This document shows, piece by piece, positions 8,908 through 17,911 of a stretch of DNA of 64,000 nt (position 1 is the first letter of the stretch; every line of letters starts with the position of its first letter). This DNA comes from Deltaproteobacteria bacterium (lineage in GTDB: Bacteria > Desulfobacterota > Binatia > Binatales > Binataceae), in assembly GCA_019237115.1 (NCBI GenBank), contig JAFAHS010000062.1, forward strand, positions 62,001 to 126,000. The letters are read 5' to 3'. The position numbers were made by a program, and so were the translations under genes. Under the pieces are notes generated by a model. The model was not told the DNA's origin. It searched no databases and was given only the letters and a program-made list of their open reading frames with translations.

Positions 8908-11001
8908 CTACTTGGCCCGCGCCAGGTCCTGCTTGGCCTCGCGCAGCGAGAGCCGGATCTTGCCGCTGCGATCCACGTCGAGAACCTTGACGTCGACTTC
9001 ATCACCTTCATGTACCACGTCCTCGACCCGGCGCACCCGCTCTTCGGAAAGCTGCGAGATGTGGAGCAAGCCGTCGGTGCCCGGCATGATTTCGACGAAC
9101 GCTCCGAACTCGACCACCTTGCGCACCCTGCCGTGGTAGATCTTGCCGACCTCGGGCTCGGCACAGATAGCCTGGATTGCCGCGATCGCCTTTTCCAGCG
9201 AGGGGCCATCGGCCGATGCGATGAGCACGGTGCCGTCGTCCTCGATATCGATCTTGGCGCCGGTTTCCTCGACCAACCCGCGAATCACCTTGCCTCCCGG
9301 GCCGATCACCTCGCGAATCTTGTCGGGCTTGATGTGAATGGTGACGATGCGCGGCGCGTAAGCCGAGATGTCCTTGCGCGGGGTCGCGAGCGCCTTCTCC
9401 ATGACCGACAGGATGAACAGACGGGCGTCGCGCGCCTGGTAAAGCGCCTGGCGCAGGATCTCGCGGGTAATCCCGCCGGCCTTGTTGTCCATCTGGATGG
9501 CGGTCACGCCGCTGGCCGTGCCGGCGACCTTGAAGTCCATGTCGCCGAGATGGTCCTCGTCGCCGAGGATGTCGGTGAGGACCGCGACCTTGTCCCCTTC
9601 CTTGACCAGTCCCATCGCGATGCCCGCCACCGGCGCCTTGATCGGCACGCCGGCGTCCATCAGCGCGAGGGTTCCGCCGCACACGGTCGCCATCGAGGAG
9701 CTGCCATTTGATTCGAGCACCTCGGACACCACCCGGATCGTGTACGGAAAATCCGCCTCCTCCGGCAGCACCGGGGTGAGCGCGCGCTCCGCCAGCGCCC
9801 CGTGACCGATTTCGCGCCGCGAGGGAGCGCGCAGAAATTTAACCTCCCCGGTGGAAAACGGCGGGAAGTTGTAGTGCAGCATGAATTTCTTGAAGCGCTC
9901 GCCCAGCAGCGCGTCGATCTTCTGCTCGTCCGAGCCGGTACCCAGGGTTGCGGTCGCGAGCACCTGGGTCTCGCCGCGACTGAACACCGCCGAACCATGC
10001 GTGCGCGGCAGCACTTGCACTTCCGCGCTCAACGGGCGGATGTCGGTGGGCTTGCGATCATCGATGCGCCGGCCCTTGTCGAGAATTTCGGTACGGACCC
10101 GTTCGCGCACCAGCTTGTCACAGGCCTCCGCCAGCTCCCCGCTGCGCTCGGCGAATCGTTCGCCCAACTCCGCAACGGCCTGGTCGGTTAGCGAGTAGAG
10201 CGCCGTGTTGCGCTCCTTCTTGCTCGCTATGGAGAGCGCCCGCTCGATGCCAACGCCGATCTGCTGCTTGACCGCCGCGAGCAGCTCCGGGTCGAGGCTC
10301 TTCTGGGTGAATTCACGCTTGGGCTTGCCCGCGAGGTTGCGCAGCTCTTCCTGCATCTCGAACAGGGGTTGCATGGCCTCGTGTGCGGTGAACAGCGCCT
10401 CGACCAGGGTGTCCTCGTCGACGACCTCGGCACCGCCTTCGAGCATCACGATCGAATCGGGCTTGGCCGCGACCATCAGCGAGATGTCGCTGTTCTCGAG
10501 GTTTCCGAGCGTCGGGCTCACGGCGAGCTTGCCATCAATCCGCCCCATCCGCAGCGCCGCCACGGGACCGTTGTGCGGCACGTCGGAGACTTGCAGGGCA
10601 GCCGACGCCGCGATCAGCGAGAGCGCATCGGTATCGTTGTCCCGATCGGCGGACAGCACGGTGACCATGATCTGGGTTTCCCGATCGTAGCCCTTGGGGA
10701 ACAAGGGGCGCAGCGCGCGATCGATCAACCGGGAGGTGAGAACTTCCTTCTCCGAGGCGCGCCCCTCGCGCTTGAAAAATCCGCCGGGAATTTTGCCGGC
10801 CGCGAAAGTCTTTTCAACATAGTCGACCGTCAAGGGCAGGAAGTCGACTTTGTCGCGGCCTTCATAAGCCGAGGTAACGGTGGCAAGCACCACCGTTTCT
10901 CCGTACTGGGCGAGCACCGAGCCGTGCGCCTGCTTGGCGAGCCGACCGGTTTCGAGCGACAAACGTCGCCCGGCGAGATCAATTTCGAGTTTTCGAGACA
11001 T
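8908..11001 (-). CDS. pnp: polyribonucleotide nucleotidyltransferase (PNPase)
   Basis: A phosphorolytic 3'-5' exoribonuclease. The 697 residues hold two RNase PH cores separated by a helical linker, then a KH domain (VIGPGGKVIRGLVEETG) and a C-terminal S1 domain (GKIYHGRVRKVVEFGAFVEI). The start at 11001 (MSRKLEIDLAGR) is chosen because it matches the family; the upstream 27 codons do not. The protein ends soon after the S1 domain. It lies downstream of rpsO, as in many bacteria, with a strong hairpin between the two genes. Confidence 0.97.
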   Translation of the reverse strand: MSRKLEIDLAGRRLSLETGRLAKQAHGSVLAQYGETVVLATVTSAYEGRDKVDFLPLTVDYVEKTFAAGKIPGGFFKREGRASEKEVLTSRLIDRALRPLFPKGYDRETQIMVTVLSADRDNDTDALSLIAASAALQVSDVPHNGPVAALRMGRIDGKLAVSPTLGNLENSDISLMVAAKPDSIVMLEGGAEVVDEDTLVEALFTAHEAMQPLFEMQEELRNLAGKPKREFTQKSLDPELLAAVKQQIGVGIERALSIASKKERNTALYSLTDQAVAELGERFAERSGELAEACDKLVRERVRTEILDKGRRIDDRKPTDIRPLSAEVQVLPRTHGSAVFSRGETQVLATATLGTGSDEQKIDALLGERFKKFMLHYNFPPFSTGEVKFLRAPSRREIGHGALAERALTPVLPEEADFPYTIRVVSEVLESNGSSSMATVCGGTLALMDAGVPIKAPVAGIAMGLVKEGDKVAVLTDILGDEDHLGDMDFKVAGTASGVTAIQMDNKAGGITREILRQALYQARDARLFILSVMEKALATPRKDISAYAPRIVTIHIKPDKIREVIGPGGKVIRGLVEETGAKIDIEDDGTVLIASADGPSLEKAIAAIQAICAEPEVGKIYHGRVRKVVEFGAFVEIMPGTDGLLHISQLSEERVRRVEDVVHEGDEVDVKVLDVDRSGKIRLSLREAKQDLARAK

Positions 11002-11081
11002 GGTTGTGACACCTGAGGGAGGAACTGGGCCGCGGGACGACTGCGGAGCTTTTACTTCCGCCGGGCACCTCGGATGGTGCA

Positions 11082-11111
11082 CCCGAGGACCGGTCGAGCG
11101 ACCGGCTCGGG
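11082..11111 (-). promoter_or_regulatory. stem-loop in the rpsO-pnp intergenic leader
   Basis: A long interrupted inverted repeat. CCCGAG (11082-11087) pairs with CTCGGG (11106-11111), and CCGGTCG (11090-11096) pairs with CGACCGG (11099-11105), leaving a two-base bulge and a two-base loop. It lies about 80 bases upstream of the pnp start. In Escherichia coli a hairpin at this place is cleaved by RNase III and mediates PNPase autoregulation. A similar role here is inference from position. Confidence 0.6.
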
Positions 11112-11165
11112 TCCGCGTCTGCCGCTGTCAATTGTTGGGCGACGCGGCCTTGAATGAATTGCGGC

Positions 11166-11435
11166 CTATCTCCGGATACCGAGCTTTTCGATCAGCCCTT
11201 TGTAACGGGCAAAGTCGCGGGAATGCAGATAGTCCAGCAGCCGGCGGCGCTGGCCTACCAGCTTGAGCAGGCCGCGACGCGAATGATGATCTTTCGCGTG
11301 CGTGCTCAGATGCGAGGTGAGCTGCTCGATGCGCGCTGACAGCAGCGCGACCTGTACTTCAGGTGATCCGCTGTCGTTGGCGTTGCGAGCGTTGGCTTGG
11401 ACTATTTCCCGTTTGCGGGCGACAGAAAGGGGCAT
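11166..11435 (-). CDS. rpsO: 30S ribosomal protein S15
   Basis: A primary 16S rRNA-binding protein of the small subunit, 89 residues and full length. The family stretches [42 protein letters not shown] and a basic C-terminus are present (the first is quoted only as the region near residues 22-43). It is the first gene of the minus-strand block that continues into pnp, with its leader reaching into the divergent intergenic region. Confidence 0.97.
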   Translation of the reverse strand: MPLSVARKREIVQANARNANDSGSPEVQVALLSARIEQLTSHLSTHAKDHHSRRGLLKLVGQRRRLLDYLHSRDFARYKGLIEKLGIRR

Positions 11436-11529
11436 CAGGAGCTCTTACTTTTCCCTATCTTCCTTTGTTAGCCGCCCAAGTTAGCAGAGGGTCCTCGAGG
11501 AGTAAAGGCGGCTCCCCGAAGCCTGTATT

Positions 11530-11576
11530 GGTTCAGCAAAAATGTCCGCCTCTAACGGTTCAGCGAAAGTGTCCGC
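11530..11576. repeat. tandem 20-base direct repeats, insertion-sequence-end-like
   Basis: Two copies of a 20-base sequence, GGTTCAGCAAAAATGTCCGC at 11530-11549 and GGTTCAGCGAAAGTGTCCGC at 11557-11576, match at 18 of 20 positions and are spaced by 7 bases. Repeats ending in TGTCCGC resemble the multiple terminal repeats of IS21-like elements. No transposase lies nearby, so if this is an IS end it is a relic. It lies in the gap between divergent rpsO and the zinc-ribbon gene. Confidence 0.5.
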
Positions 11577-11682
11577 TCCGGTGCGCGGCAGTGGGTAACC
11601 TCGCGCCGGCGATTTGACGATTGCAGGCCGGCTCCCGATAATCGCACAGTGATGGAGCGAGGTGAGGTGGCAGGGCGGCGCG

Positions 11683-12222
11683 ATGCGATGCCCCCAGTGC
11701 GGCTTTGACTCGGCCCAGGGCGCGATGTTTTGCTCGCGCTGCGGCACCCGGTTGTTCGCGCCAAAGCCGGCGGCGATCCGCGAATACGTCCTCCTTAAAG
11801 TGCGCCCGTCGCTGTGGTACTGCGCCAACTTCTTCGTGGTCGGTTTGCTGGTCACCGCGTTCGGCGGACGAACCTTGTACGTTCAGCACAATCTGTGGCA
11901 CATCGCGTTCGCGCTGATGGCCCTGGGAGTGGTGATTTTCGTGAGCGGATTGGTGGCAAACCGTTCGGTGGATTGGAGCGTGACCTCGGACCGGATAATC
12001 GAGCGGCGCGGGGTACTCGCGACCAATCGCCGGGAGATGGAACTCGCCGACATCCGCTCGGTCGAAGTATCGCAACGCCTCCTGCAGCGGATGCTCGGGC
12101 TCGGGGATGTAACCATCGCGTCCGCGGCGAGCGCTGACTTCATGGTTCATCTAAGCCACGTTGCCAAGCCGGGCCAGATTGCCGAGACCGTCCGTCAGGC
12201 GCGTCTCAAGAGGCTCGCCTGA
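11683..12222 (+). CDS. zinc-ribbon, membrane-anchored bacterial PH-domain protein
   Basis: A 179-residue protein of unknown specific function. The N-terminus has a zinc ribbon with two CxxC pairs (CPQC and CSRC, residues 3-21). Two hydrophobic membrane segments follow (about 46-66 and 78-100), then a YdbS/bPH2-like domain where SVTSDRIIERRGVL and MELADIRSVEVSQRLLQRMLGLGDV are the typical core. The start at 11683 is chosen because it begins directly with MRCPQCG; an ATG seven codons upstream is possible. The stop lies 2 bases before the rnhB ATG, so the two are probably cotranscribed. Confidence 0.75.
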   Translation: MRCPQCGFDSAQGAMFCSRCGTRLFAPKPAAIREYVLLKVRPSLWYCANFFVVGLLVTAFGGRTLYVQHNLWHIAFALMALGVVIFVSGLVANRSVDWSVTSDRIIERRGVLATNRREMELADIRSVEVSQRLLQRMLGLGDVTIASAASADFMVHLSHVAKPGQIAETVRQARLKRLA

Positions 12223-12224
12223 CC

Positions 12225-12860
12225 ATGACCCGTCATCCCGACCTGCGCCACGAACGCAAACTCTGGCGTACCGGCATCGAGACGGTGGCCGGGGTCGACG
12301 AGGCGGGGGTCGGGCCGATGGCGGGTCCGGTGGTCGCCGCCGCGGTGGTGTTTCGCCCGGAGACCTTCATCAGGGGCGTACACGATTCCAAGCAACTGCT
12401 GGCCGAGAAGCGCGAGGAACTGCACGCCCAGATCCGCGACCGCGCGCTTACCTTCGGCATCGGCCTTGCGGAGGTCGAGGAGATCGACCGCCTCAACATC
12501 TATTGGGCAACCATGCGTGCCATCGAGCGCGCGCTCGGCGCCCTTGAGCGGGCGCCGCAACACGTGTTGATCGACGGCCGCAGGGTTCCGGGCCTTGCCA
12601 TCCCGCAGACCCATATCGTCGGTGGGGATCGCAAGAGTTTCTGCATCGCCGCCGCCTCGATTCTTGCCAAGGTGACCCGCGACCGAATCATGAACGCTTA
12701 TGATGAACAGTACCCCGGCTACGGCTTCGCCCAACACAAGGGCTACTGTACGGCGGATCACTTTCAGCTCCTCGAACAGCTCGGGCCTTCGCCGATCCAT
12801 CGCCGTTCGTTCGCCCCGGTCGCGCTCGCCACGCAACTGAAGCTTGATCTGATTGGCTGA
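12225..12860 (+). CDS. rnhB: ribonuclease HII
   Basis: Removes RNA from RNA-DNA hybrids and misincorporated ribonucleotides. At 211 residues it is a full-length type 2 RNase H. The motif AGVDEAGVGPMAGPV (about residues 20-34) holds the catalytic Asp-Glu pair. Further acidic residues lie in LIDGRRVPG and in SILAKVTRDRIMNAYDEQYPGYGFAQHKGY. It follows the PH-domain gene by 2 bases. Confidence 0.96.
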   Translation: MTRHPDLRHERKLWRTGIETVAGVDEAGVGPMAGPVVAAAVVFRPETFIRGVHDSKQLLAEKREELHAQIRDRALTFGIGLAEVEEIDRLNIYWATMRAIERALGALERAPQHVLIDGRRVPGLAIPQTHIVGGDRKSFCIAAASILAKVTRDRIMNAYDEQYPGYGFAQHKGYCTADHFQLLEQLGPSPIHRRSFAPVALATQLKLDLIG

Positions 12861-12896
12861 CTGTATGCTACTTGACTTTAACTGTATAAATGTTGA

Positions 12897-12926
12897 TTGA
12901 CGGTTTCTTGATCGATTGCAGTTAAT
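12897..12926 (+). promoter_or_regulatory. possible promoter of the pyruvate dehydrogenase operon
   Basis: The 94-base gap before the E1 alpha gene is strikingly AT-rich for this genome. TTGACG at 12897-12902 is a good -35 hexamer, but the -10 about 17-18 bases downstream (AGTTAA/GTTAAT, 12920-12926) is weak. An upstream TTGACT at 12872 with TATAAA at 12885 is spaced too tightly. The position is a sequence reading only. Confidence 0.3.
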
Positions 12927-12954
12927 CATCTAGCGTGGGGTCGAGGGTTTTTTT

Positions 12955-13962
12955 ATGGCGCTAGAACGCGATAAGCATACCGCCCAGCGCGCGCTGCTCA
13001 CCCTCCAGGAGACGCAGCTGCTCGAACTCTACCGACGGATGGTGCTGATCCGTCAGTTCGAGGAGAAAACCGCCGAGATGTACGCGCGCGGCAAGATCAC
13101 CGGCTTCTGCCACCTGTACGCGGGCGAAGAGGCGGTGGCGGTCGGTGCGATTTACGCGCTTTACGACAAGGACTACGTCCTCTCCACCTACCGCGAGCAC
13201 GGACATTGCCTGGCCAAGGGTGCCGACCCCAAGCTCGTCATGGCCGAGCTGTTCGGCAGGGTAACCGGCATCTCCAAGGGACGGGGCGGCTCGATGCACC
13301 TGTTCGACCCCGATCTCCGCTTCATGGGCGGCTACGCCATCGTCGGCGGCGGACTGCCCATCGCAACCGGGCTCGGGCTGTCGGTGCAGTACAACGAGGG
13401 CCCGGAGGTGGTGTGCTGCTTCTTCGGTGACGGCGCGTTGCCGCAGGGCGCGTTCCACGAATCGCTCAACATGGCATCGCTGTGGAAGCTGCCGGTCGTG
13501 TTCGTCTGCGAGAACAACTTTTATGGCATGGGCACCATGGTACAGAACGCCATCTGCCAGGAAGAGCTGTACCGCTTCGCGGAACCGTACAAGATGCCCG
13601 GCGTGCGGGTCGACGGAATGGATGTGCTGGAAGTTTACGGCGCCACCATGGAGGCGGTCGCCCGCGCCCGCGAGGGCGACGGACCTTCACTGATTGAAGC
13701 CGTCACCTATCGATTCCGCGGCCACTCGATGTCGGATCCGGCCGAGTACCGCTCCAAGCGCGAGGAACGCATCTGGCAGGAGCGGGATCCGATCAAGAAT
13801 CTCCGCCGCCGGATGCTCGGCGAACGCCACGTCGCGGAGGCGCGCCTGGGCGACATTGACGCCGCGGTGGCCCGCGAGATCGAGGAAGCGGTGAAGTTCG
13901 CGGACGAAAGTCCCGAGCCTTCGGTCGACGAATTGGGCAAAGGCATCTACGCGGGTTCCTGA
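12955..13962 (+). CDS. pdhA: pyruvate dehydrogenase E1 component, alpha subunit
   Basis: The thiamine-diphosphate-dependent E1 alpha chain, 335 residues. YAGEEAVAVG, STYREHGHCLAKG and GKGRGGSMH-like SKGRGGSMHLFD are the E1 alpha family motifs. The ThDP/Mg motif runs from GDGALPQGAFHESLNMA to the Asn-containing ENNFYGMGT. RFRGHSMSDPAEYRSK is the typical phosphorylation-loop region. The gene order E1 alpha, E1 beta, E2, E3, lipB, lipA supports pyruvate rather than branched-chain 2-oxoacids as substrate, but sequence alone does not settle this. Confidence 0.93.
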   Translation: MALERDKHTAQRALLTLQETQLLELYRRMVLIRQFEEKTAEMYARGKITGFCHLYAGEEAVAVGAIYALYDKDYVLSTYREHGHCLAKGADPKLVMAELFGRVTGISKGRGGSMHLFDPDLRFMGGYAIVGGGLPIATGLGLSVQYNEGPEVVCCFFGDGALPQGAFHESLNMASLWKLPVVFVCENNFYGMGTMVQNAICQEELYRFAEPYKMPGVRVDGMDVLEVYGATMEAVARAREGDGPSLIEAVTYRFRGHSMSDPAEYRSKREERIWQERDPIKNLRRRMLGERHVAEARLGDIDAAVAREIEEAVKFADESPEPSVDELGKGIYAGS

Positions 13963-13975
13963 GCGGACTTTTCCA

Positions 13976-14950
13976 ATGGCGAAAATCAGCTATCGCGAAG
14001 CTCTCAACATGGCGCTGCGTGAGGAACTCGACCGCGACGAGCGGGTGTTCATCATGGGCGAGGAAGTCGGCTACTTTGGCGGGGCCTTCAAGGTCACCGA
14101 CGGGCTGCTGGCGGTGTACGGCGAGAAACGCGTGCGGGACACTCCGATTTCAGAACTCGCCATAGTCGGCGCGGGGGTTGGCGCCGCGATGGGCGGGCTC
14201 AAGCCGGTGGTCGAGTTGATGACCATAAATTTCGGCCTGCTCGCGATGGATCAGATCGTCAACCACGCGGCCAAGATCCATTACATGTTCGGCGGCAAGG
14301 CCAAGGTGCCGCTGGTGATACGGGCGCCGCAAGGCGGCGGCCATCAACTCGGCGCCCAGCACAGCCAGAGCCTGGAGGCGTACTTTCTGCATTGCCCGGG
14401 ACTGCGCGTGGCGATTCCGGCCACTCCGGCGGACGCCAAGGGCCTGCTGAAAACGGCGATTCGCGCAGACGATCCGGTGATGTTTCTGGAGCACGAATCG
14501 CTCTACGGAATCAAAGGCGAGGTTCCCGACGACGAGGACTTTCTCGTACCGTTTGGAAAGGCCGCGGTGTTGCGCGAAGGCAAGGACCTCACCATCGTCG
14601 CCTACTCCAAGTGCGTGTACGATGCGCTGGCGGCGGCCGAAGCACTCGAGGAGGGCGGCATCGACCCCGAGGTTATCGACCTGCGAACCCTGAGTCCGCT
14701 CGATCTGGAAACCGTTATCACCTCGGCCCGCAAGACCGGGAAAGTGATCATCGCCTACGAAGGATGGCGCACCGGCGGCGCCGGCGCCGAGATCGCGTCG
14801 CAGATCTACGAGGCCGCCTTCGATCATCTCGACGCCCCGGTGGGACGGGTCGCTTCGCTCGACACTCCGATGCCCTACAACGCCAAGCTCGAGCACGCGG
14901 TCCTGCCGAGCTCCGGCGACATAGTTAAGGCTGCCGAGGAAATGATGTAG
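13976..14950 (+). CDS. pdhB: pyruvate dehydrogenase E1 component, beta subunit
   Basis: A 324-residue E1 beta chain that pairs with the alpha chain 13 bases upstream. The N-terminal SYREALNMALREEL and MGEEVGYFGGAFKVTDGL are typical of the family, with Glu in MGEEVG the expected ThDP-activating residue. APQGGGHQLGAQHSQSLEAYF is the conserved inner loop. The C-terminal transketolase domain includes GWRTGGAGAEIASQIYE and ends AAEEMM. Confidence 0.93.
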   Translation: MAKISYREALNMALREELDRDERVFIMGEEVGYFGGAFKVTDGLLAVYGEKRVRDTPISELAIVGAGVGAAMGGLKPVVELMTINFGLLAMDQIVNHAAKIHYMFGGKAKVPLVIRAPQGGGHQLGAQHSQSLEAYFLHCPGLRVAIPATPADAKGLLKTAIRADDPVMFLEHESLYGIKGEVPDDEDFLVPFGKAAVLREGKDLTIVAYSKCVYDALAAAEALEEGGIDPEVIDLRTLSPLDLETVITSARKTGKVIIAYEGWRTGGAGAEIASQIYEAAFDHLDAPVGRVASLDTPMPYNAKLEHAVLPSSGDIVKAAEEMM

Positions 14951-14991
14951 CGCACCGCAGCGATCGGCCCCGCAGTCGCAATGAGCCAGCC

Positions 14992-16383
14992 ATGAGCAAC
15001 GAAATTGTAATGCCCAAGCTCTCCGATACGATGGAAGAAGGCAAGATTATCCGCTGGCTTAAGCATCCCGGCGACCCCATCCGCCACGGCGAACCAATCG
15101 CGGAAGTCGAAACCGACAAGGCCGACATGGTGCTGGAGTCGTTTGCGGAAGGCATCCTCGATCAGATCAAGCTCAAGGAAGGCGAGAGCGCCGCGGTCGG
15201 AGCGGTGATCGCGACCATGCGCGGCGCCGGTGACGCCACCCGGCCTGCTGCCGCTGCGGAGCCCACCAATGGACCCAGTGCCGAGGTCAAGTCGAAACCG
15301 GTGGAAAAGAAAAGCGCCCCAATTCCGATTCGACCGAAGACCCGAAAAGACATTCCAGCCGCACCCAGCCCGCCGCCGCCTTCGGCCGCGGACGGGGACA
15401 CCCGCGAGGAGGTGCATCCGGCGATGAGTTCCCGGCGCTCCGCCGCGCCCACCGCCATACCGATGCCTCCGCGGGCTCCCGCCGCCACTTTGGCGGATCG
15501 GGTCGAACCGTCCGCGGATGGACACAAATTTCGCGCCTCGCCGCTGGCACGGCGCGCCGCCGAGGAAGCCGGAGTCGACCTTGCCGCCGTACACGGCACC
15601 GGCCCGGAGGGTCGCATCACCAAACGCGATATCGACAACTTTCTACGCGAACAGCAGCTCTTCCGCTTCCGGCGCATCGTGTCGCCACGCGAGGGTGCGC
15701 CGGGGTCGCACGAAGATCTGTCCAGAATGCGCAAGACCATCGCGAATCGGATGGCTGCATCCAAGCGCGAGATTCCACACTTCTACGTGACGATGGAAAT
15801 CGACATGGAGGAAGCGGTCAGACTCAAGACCTCGCTCGCGCAGGCCGAACTGATTGAAGAGGACATTACTTACAACGACATAATCGTAAAGGCCCTCGCT
15901 CTGGCGCTGGCCCGCTATCCGCGGATCAATGCGTCCTTTGAGAACGACGGCATCACGATTCACCCGAATATCAACATCGGCGTCGCGGTGGCGGTGGAAG
16001 ATGGCCTGGTGGTCCCGGTCGTCCGCGGATGCGAGCAGCTCTCGCTGATCGAAATCGCCAAGGTCGCGCATCGGCTGGTAGCAAAAGCCGGGCGCGGCGG
16101 ATTCACCGCCGACGAGTTGTCGGGTGCGACCTTCACGATTTCCAACATGGGCATGCTTGGCATCGAACACTTCGCCGCCGTGATTGTCCCGCCGCAGGCG
16201 GCCATCCTGGCCGCGAGTGCAATCAAGGATCGCCCCGTGGTGCGCGGCGGAGCGCTGGCGGTTGGAAAGACCATGATGGCGACGATGTCGTGCGACCATC
16301 GGATCATCGACGGGGTGGTCGCGGGTCGGTTCCTCCAGGAATTGAAGCGCTTCCTGGAAAATCCGGCCAGCCTGCTACTGTGA
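14992..16383 (+). CDS. pdhC: dihydrolipoamide acetyltransferase (E2) of pyruvate dehydrogenase
   Basis: The core acyltransferase, 463 residues. It begins with one lipoyl domain (1-80) with lipoyl-Lys43 in EVETDKADMV. A Pro/Ala-rich linker (about 85-165) is followed by a peripheral-subunit-binding domain (about 178-215, ASPLARRAAEEAGVDLAAVHGTG). The catalytic domain contains AKVAHRLVAKAGRGG and ends with the active-site CDHRIIDGVVAG (His436, Asp440). The lipoyl Lys would be modified by the lipB and lipA products encoded downstream. Confidence 0.95.
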   Translation: MSNEIVMPKLSDTMEEGKIIRWLKHPGDPIRHGEPIAEVETDKADMVLESFAEGILDQIKLKEGESAAVGAVIATMRGAGDATRPAAAAEPTNGPSAEVKSKPVEKKSAPIPIRPKTRKDIPAAPSPPPPSAADGDTREEVHPAMSSRRSAAPTAIPMPPRAPAATLADRVEPSADGHKFRASPLARRAAEEAGVDLAAVHGTGPEGRITKRDIDNFLREQQLFRFRRIVSPREGAPGSHEDLSRMRKTIANRMAASKREIPHFYVTMEIDMEEAVRLKTSLAQAELIEEDITYNDIIVKALALALARYPRINASFENDGITIHPNINIGVAVAVEDGLVVPVVRGCEQLSLIEIAKVAHRLVAKAGRGGFTADELSGATFTISNMGMLGIEHFAAVIVPPQAAILAASAIKDRPVVRGGALAVGKTMMATMSCDHRIIDGVVAGRFLQELKRFLENPASLLL

Positions 16384-16446
16384 GCGATGCTAGAATGATG
16401 GTGTGACCCGCGTGCACCATCAACGCACGCCCGAAAGGATCTCAGC

Positions 16447-17859
16447 TTGGCAAACCCCCGCTACGACCTGGTGGTAATCGGCTCCGGACCCGGTGGCTAC
16501 GTTGCCGCGATTCGTGCCAGCCAGTTGAAAATGAAAGTCGCGGTGGTCGAGCGCGATCGCCCGGGCGGGGTGTGTCTTAACTGGGGCTGCATCCCGTCGA
16601 AGGCCTTGCTGAATTCCGCCGAGGCGATGGAGACGATTCGCGGCGCCAGCCGGGAGCACGGAATCGAAGTGGGCGAAATCCGCTTTGACTTCAAGAAAGT
16701 GATCGCCCGCTCGCGGGCTGCCGCCGACAAGCTATCGCGCGGGGTTCGCTTCCTGCTGAGAAAAAATAACATCGATTTATACGAAGCCAATGGCGCGGTG
16801 GTCGGACCGAACACGGTTGCTCTGCAGGCGGTGGATGGCAAGCCGGCCCCCGAAGCAAAACAGCTCGAGGGCGAGCGCATCCTGCTCGCGGCGGGCTCCG
16901 GTGAACGATTGTTTCCGGGCATGCAGATCGGCGACGGCGTGATGACCAGCAAGGAAGCGCTGGTGCATGACTCGCTGCCCGCCAGCGTTGCGATCATCGG
17001 CGCCGGCGCCATCGGGCTCGAGTTTGGCTACTTCTACCAGGCGTTTGGCGCCAAGGTGACGATCGTCGAGCTGGAAAATCAGGTGCTGCCCGGGTTCGAT
17101 GCGGAAATAGCCGAAGAGCTGCGCCGCGCGTTCGTCAAGCGCGGGGTTATCGTGCTGCTCGGTCACGGCTACAAGTCGATGGCGCGTGACGGCGATATCT
17201 GGCGCGTCACGGTTGATGCCGCGGGCGCGGAGAAGTCGGTCGAGGCCGAGGCCGTGCTGGTGGCGGTGGGACGCACGCCGCTCAGCGCAAAGCTCGGACT
17301 GGAGAAGGTCGGCGTGGAGCGGGAGCGGGGAGGATTCATCAAAATCGATGACGCATTCCGTACTACTTGCCCGAGCATCTATGCGATCGGGGATGTCGGG
17401 CGGCCTCCCCTGCTCGCGCACAAGGCCTCGGGTGAGGGGGTCGCCGCCGTTGAAATCATGGCGGGAGTCCGTCAGCCCGGGTTCGATTTGCTGTCGATCG
17501 CGGGATGCATCTACTGCGAGCCGGAAGTCGCCACGGTCGGGCTTAGCGAGGCGGAAGCGAAGGCGCGCGGGATCGAGGTAAAGGTCGGCAAGATTCCGTT
17601 CCGGGCGATTGGCAAGGCGGTCGCGATCGGTCACCCCGACGGGTTCGTCAAACTGGTGGTCTCCGAAGAGTACAGCGAAGTCATCGGATGCCAGATAATC
17701 GGCAACCACGCGACCGACCTGATTTCGGAGGTGGTGCTCGGCAAAACCCTGGAAGCGACCACCGCCGAGTTCGGGCATACCGTACATCCACATCCGACGA
17801 TGTCAGAGGCCATTATGGAAGCGGCGCTGGCCGCGGAGGGTGAGGCAATAAATTACTGA
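16447..17859 (+). CDS. lpdA: dihydrolipoyl dehydrogenase (E3)
   Basis: An FAD-dependent disulfide oxidoreductase that reoxidises lipoamide, 470 residues. The FAD-binding GSGPGGYVAAI is followed by the redox disulfide Cys43-Cys48 in GGVCLNWGCIPSKAL. An NAD-binding GAGAIGLEFG lies near 180, and the C-terminal HTVHPHPTMSEAIMEAA carries the catalytic His-Glu dyad. The start codon is TTG at 16447, supported by GAAAGGAT about 8 bases upstream. It is the fourth gene of the PDH operon. Confidence 0.95.
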   Translation: MANPRYDLVVIGSGPGGYVAAIRASQLKMKVAVVERDRPGGVCLNWGCIPSKALLNSAEAMETIRGASREHGIEVGEIRFDFKKVIARSRAAADKLSRGVRFLLRKNNIDLYEANGAVVGPNTVALQAVDGKPAPEAKQLEGERILLAAGSGERLFPGMQIGDGVMTSKEALVHDSLPASVAIIGAGAIGLEFGYFYQAFGAKVTIVELENQVLPGFDAEIAEELRRAFVKRGVIVLLGHGYKSMARDGDIWRVTVDAAGAEKSVEAEAVLVAVGRTPLSAKLGLEKVGVERERGGFIKIDDAFRTTCPSIYAIGDVGRPPLLAHKASGEGVAAVEIMAGVRQPGFDLLSIAGCIYCEPEVATVGLSEAEAKARGIEVKVGKIPFRAIGKAVAIGHPDGFVKLVVSEEYSEVIGCQIIGNHATDLISEVVLGKTLEATTAEFGHTVHPHPTMSEAIMEAALAAEGEAINY

Positions 17860-17911
17860 ACCGGCTCGGCGGTTCCACGACAATCACTGCCGAGCAGTTC
17901 ACCGGTCAAAC

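Noticed and set aside
8176..9711. A 511-codon plus-strand frame
   Set aside because: It spans two well-supported minus-strand genes (M16 peptidase and pnp) on the opposite strand, with no domain signature.
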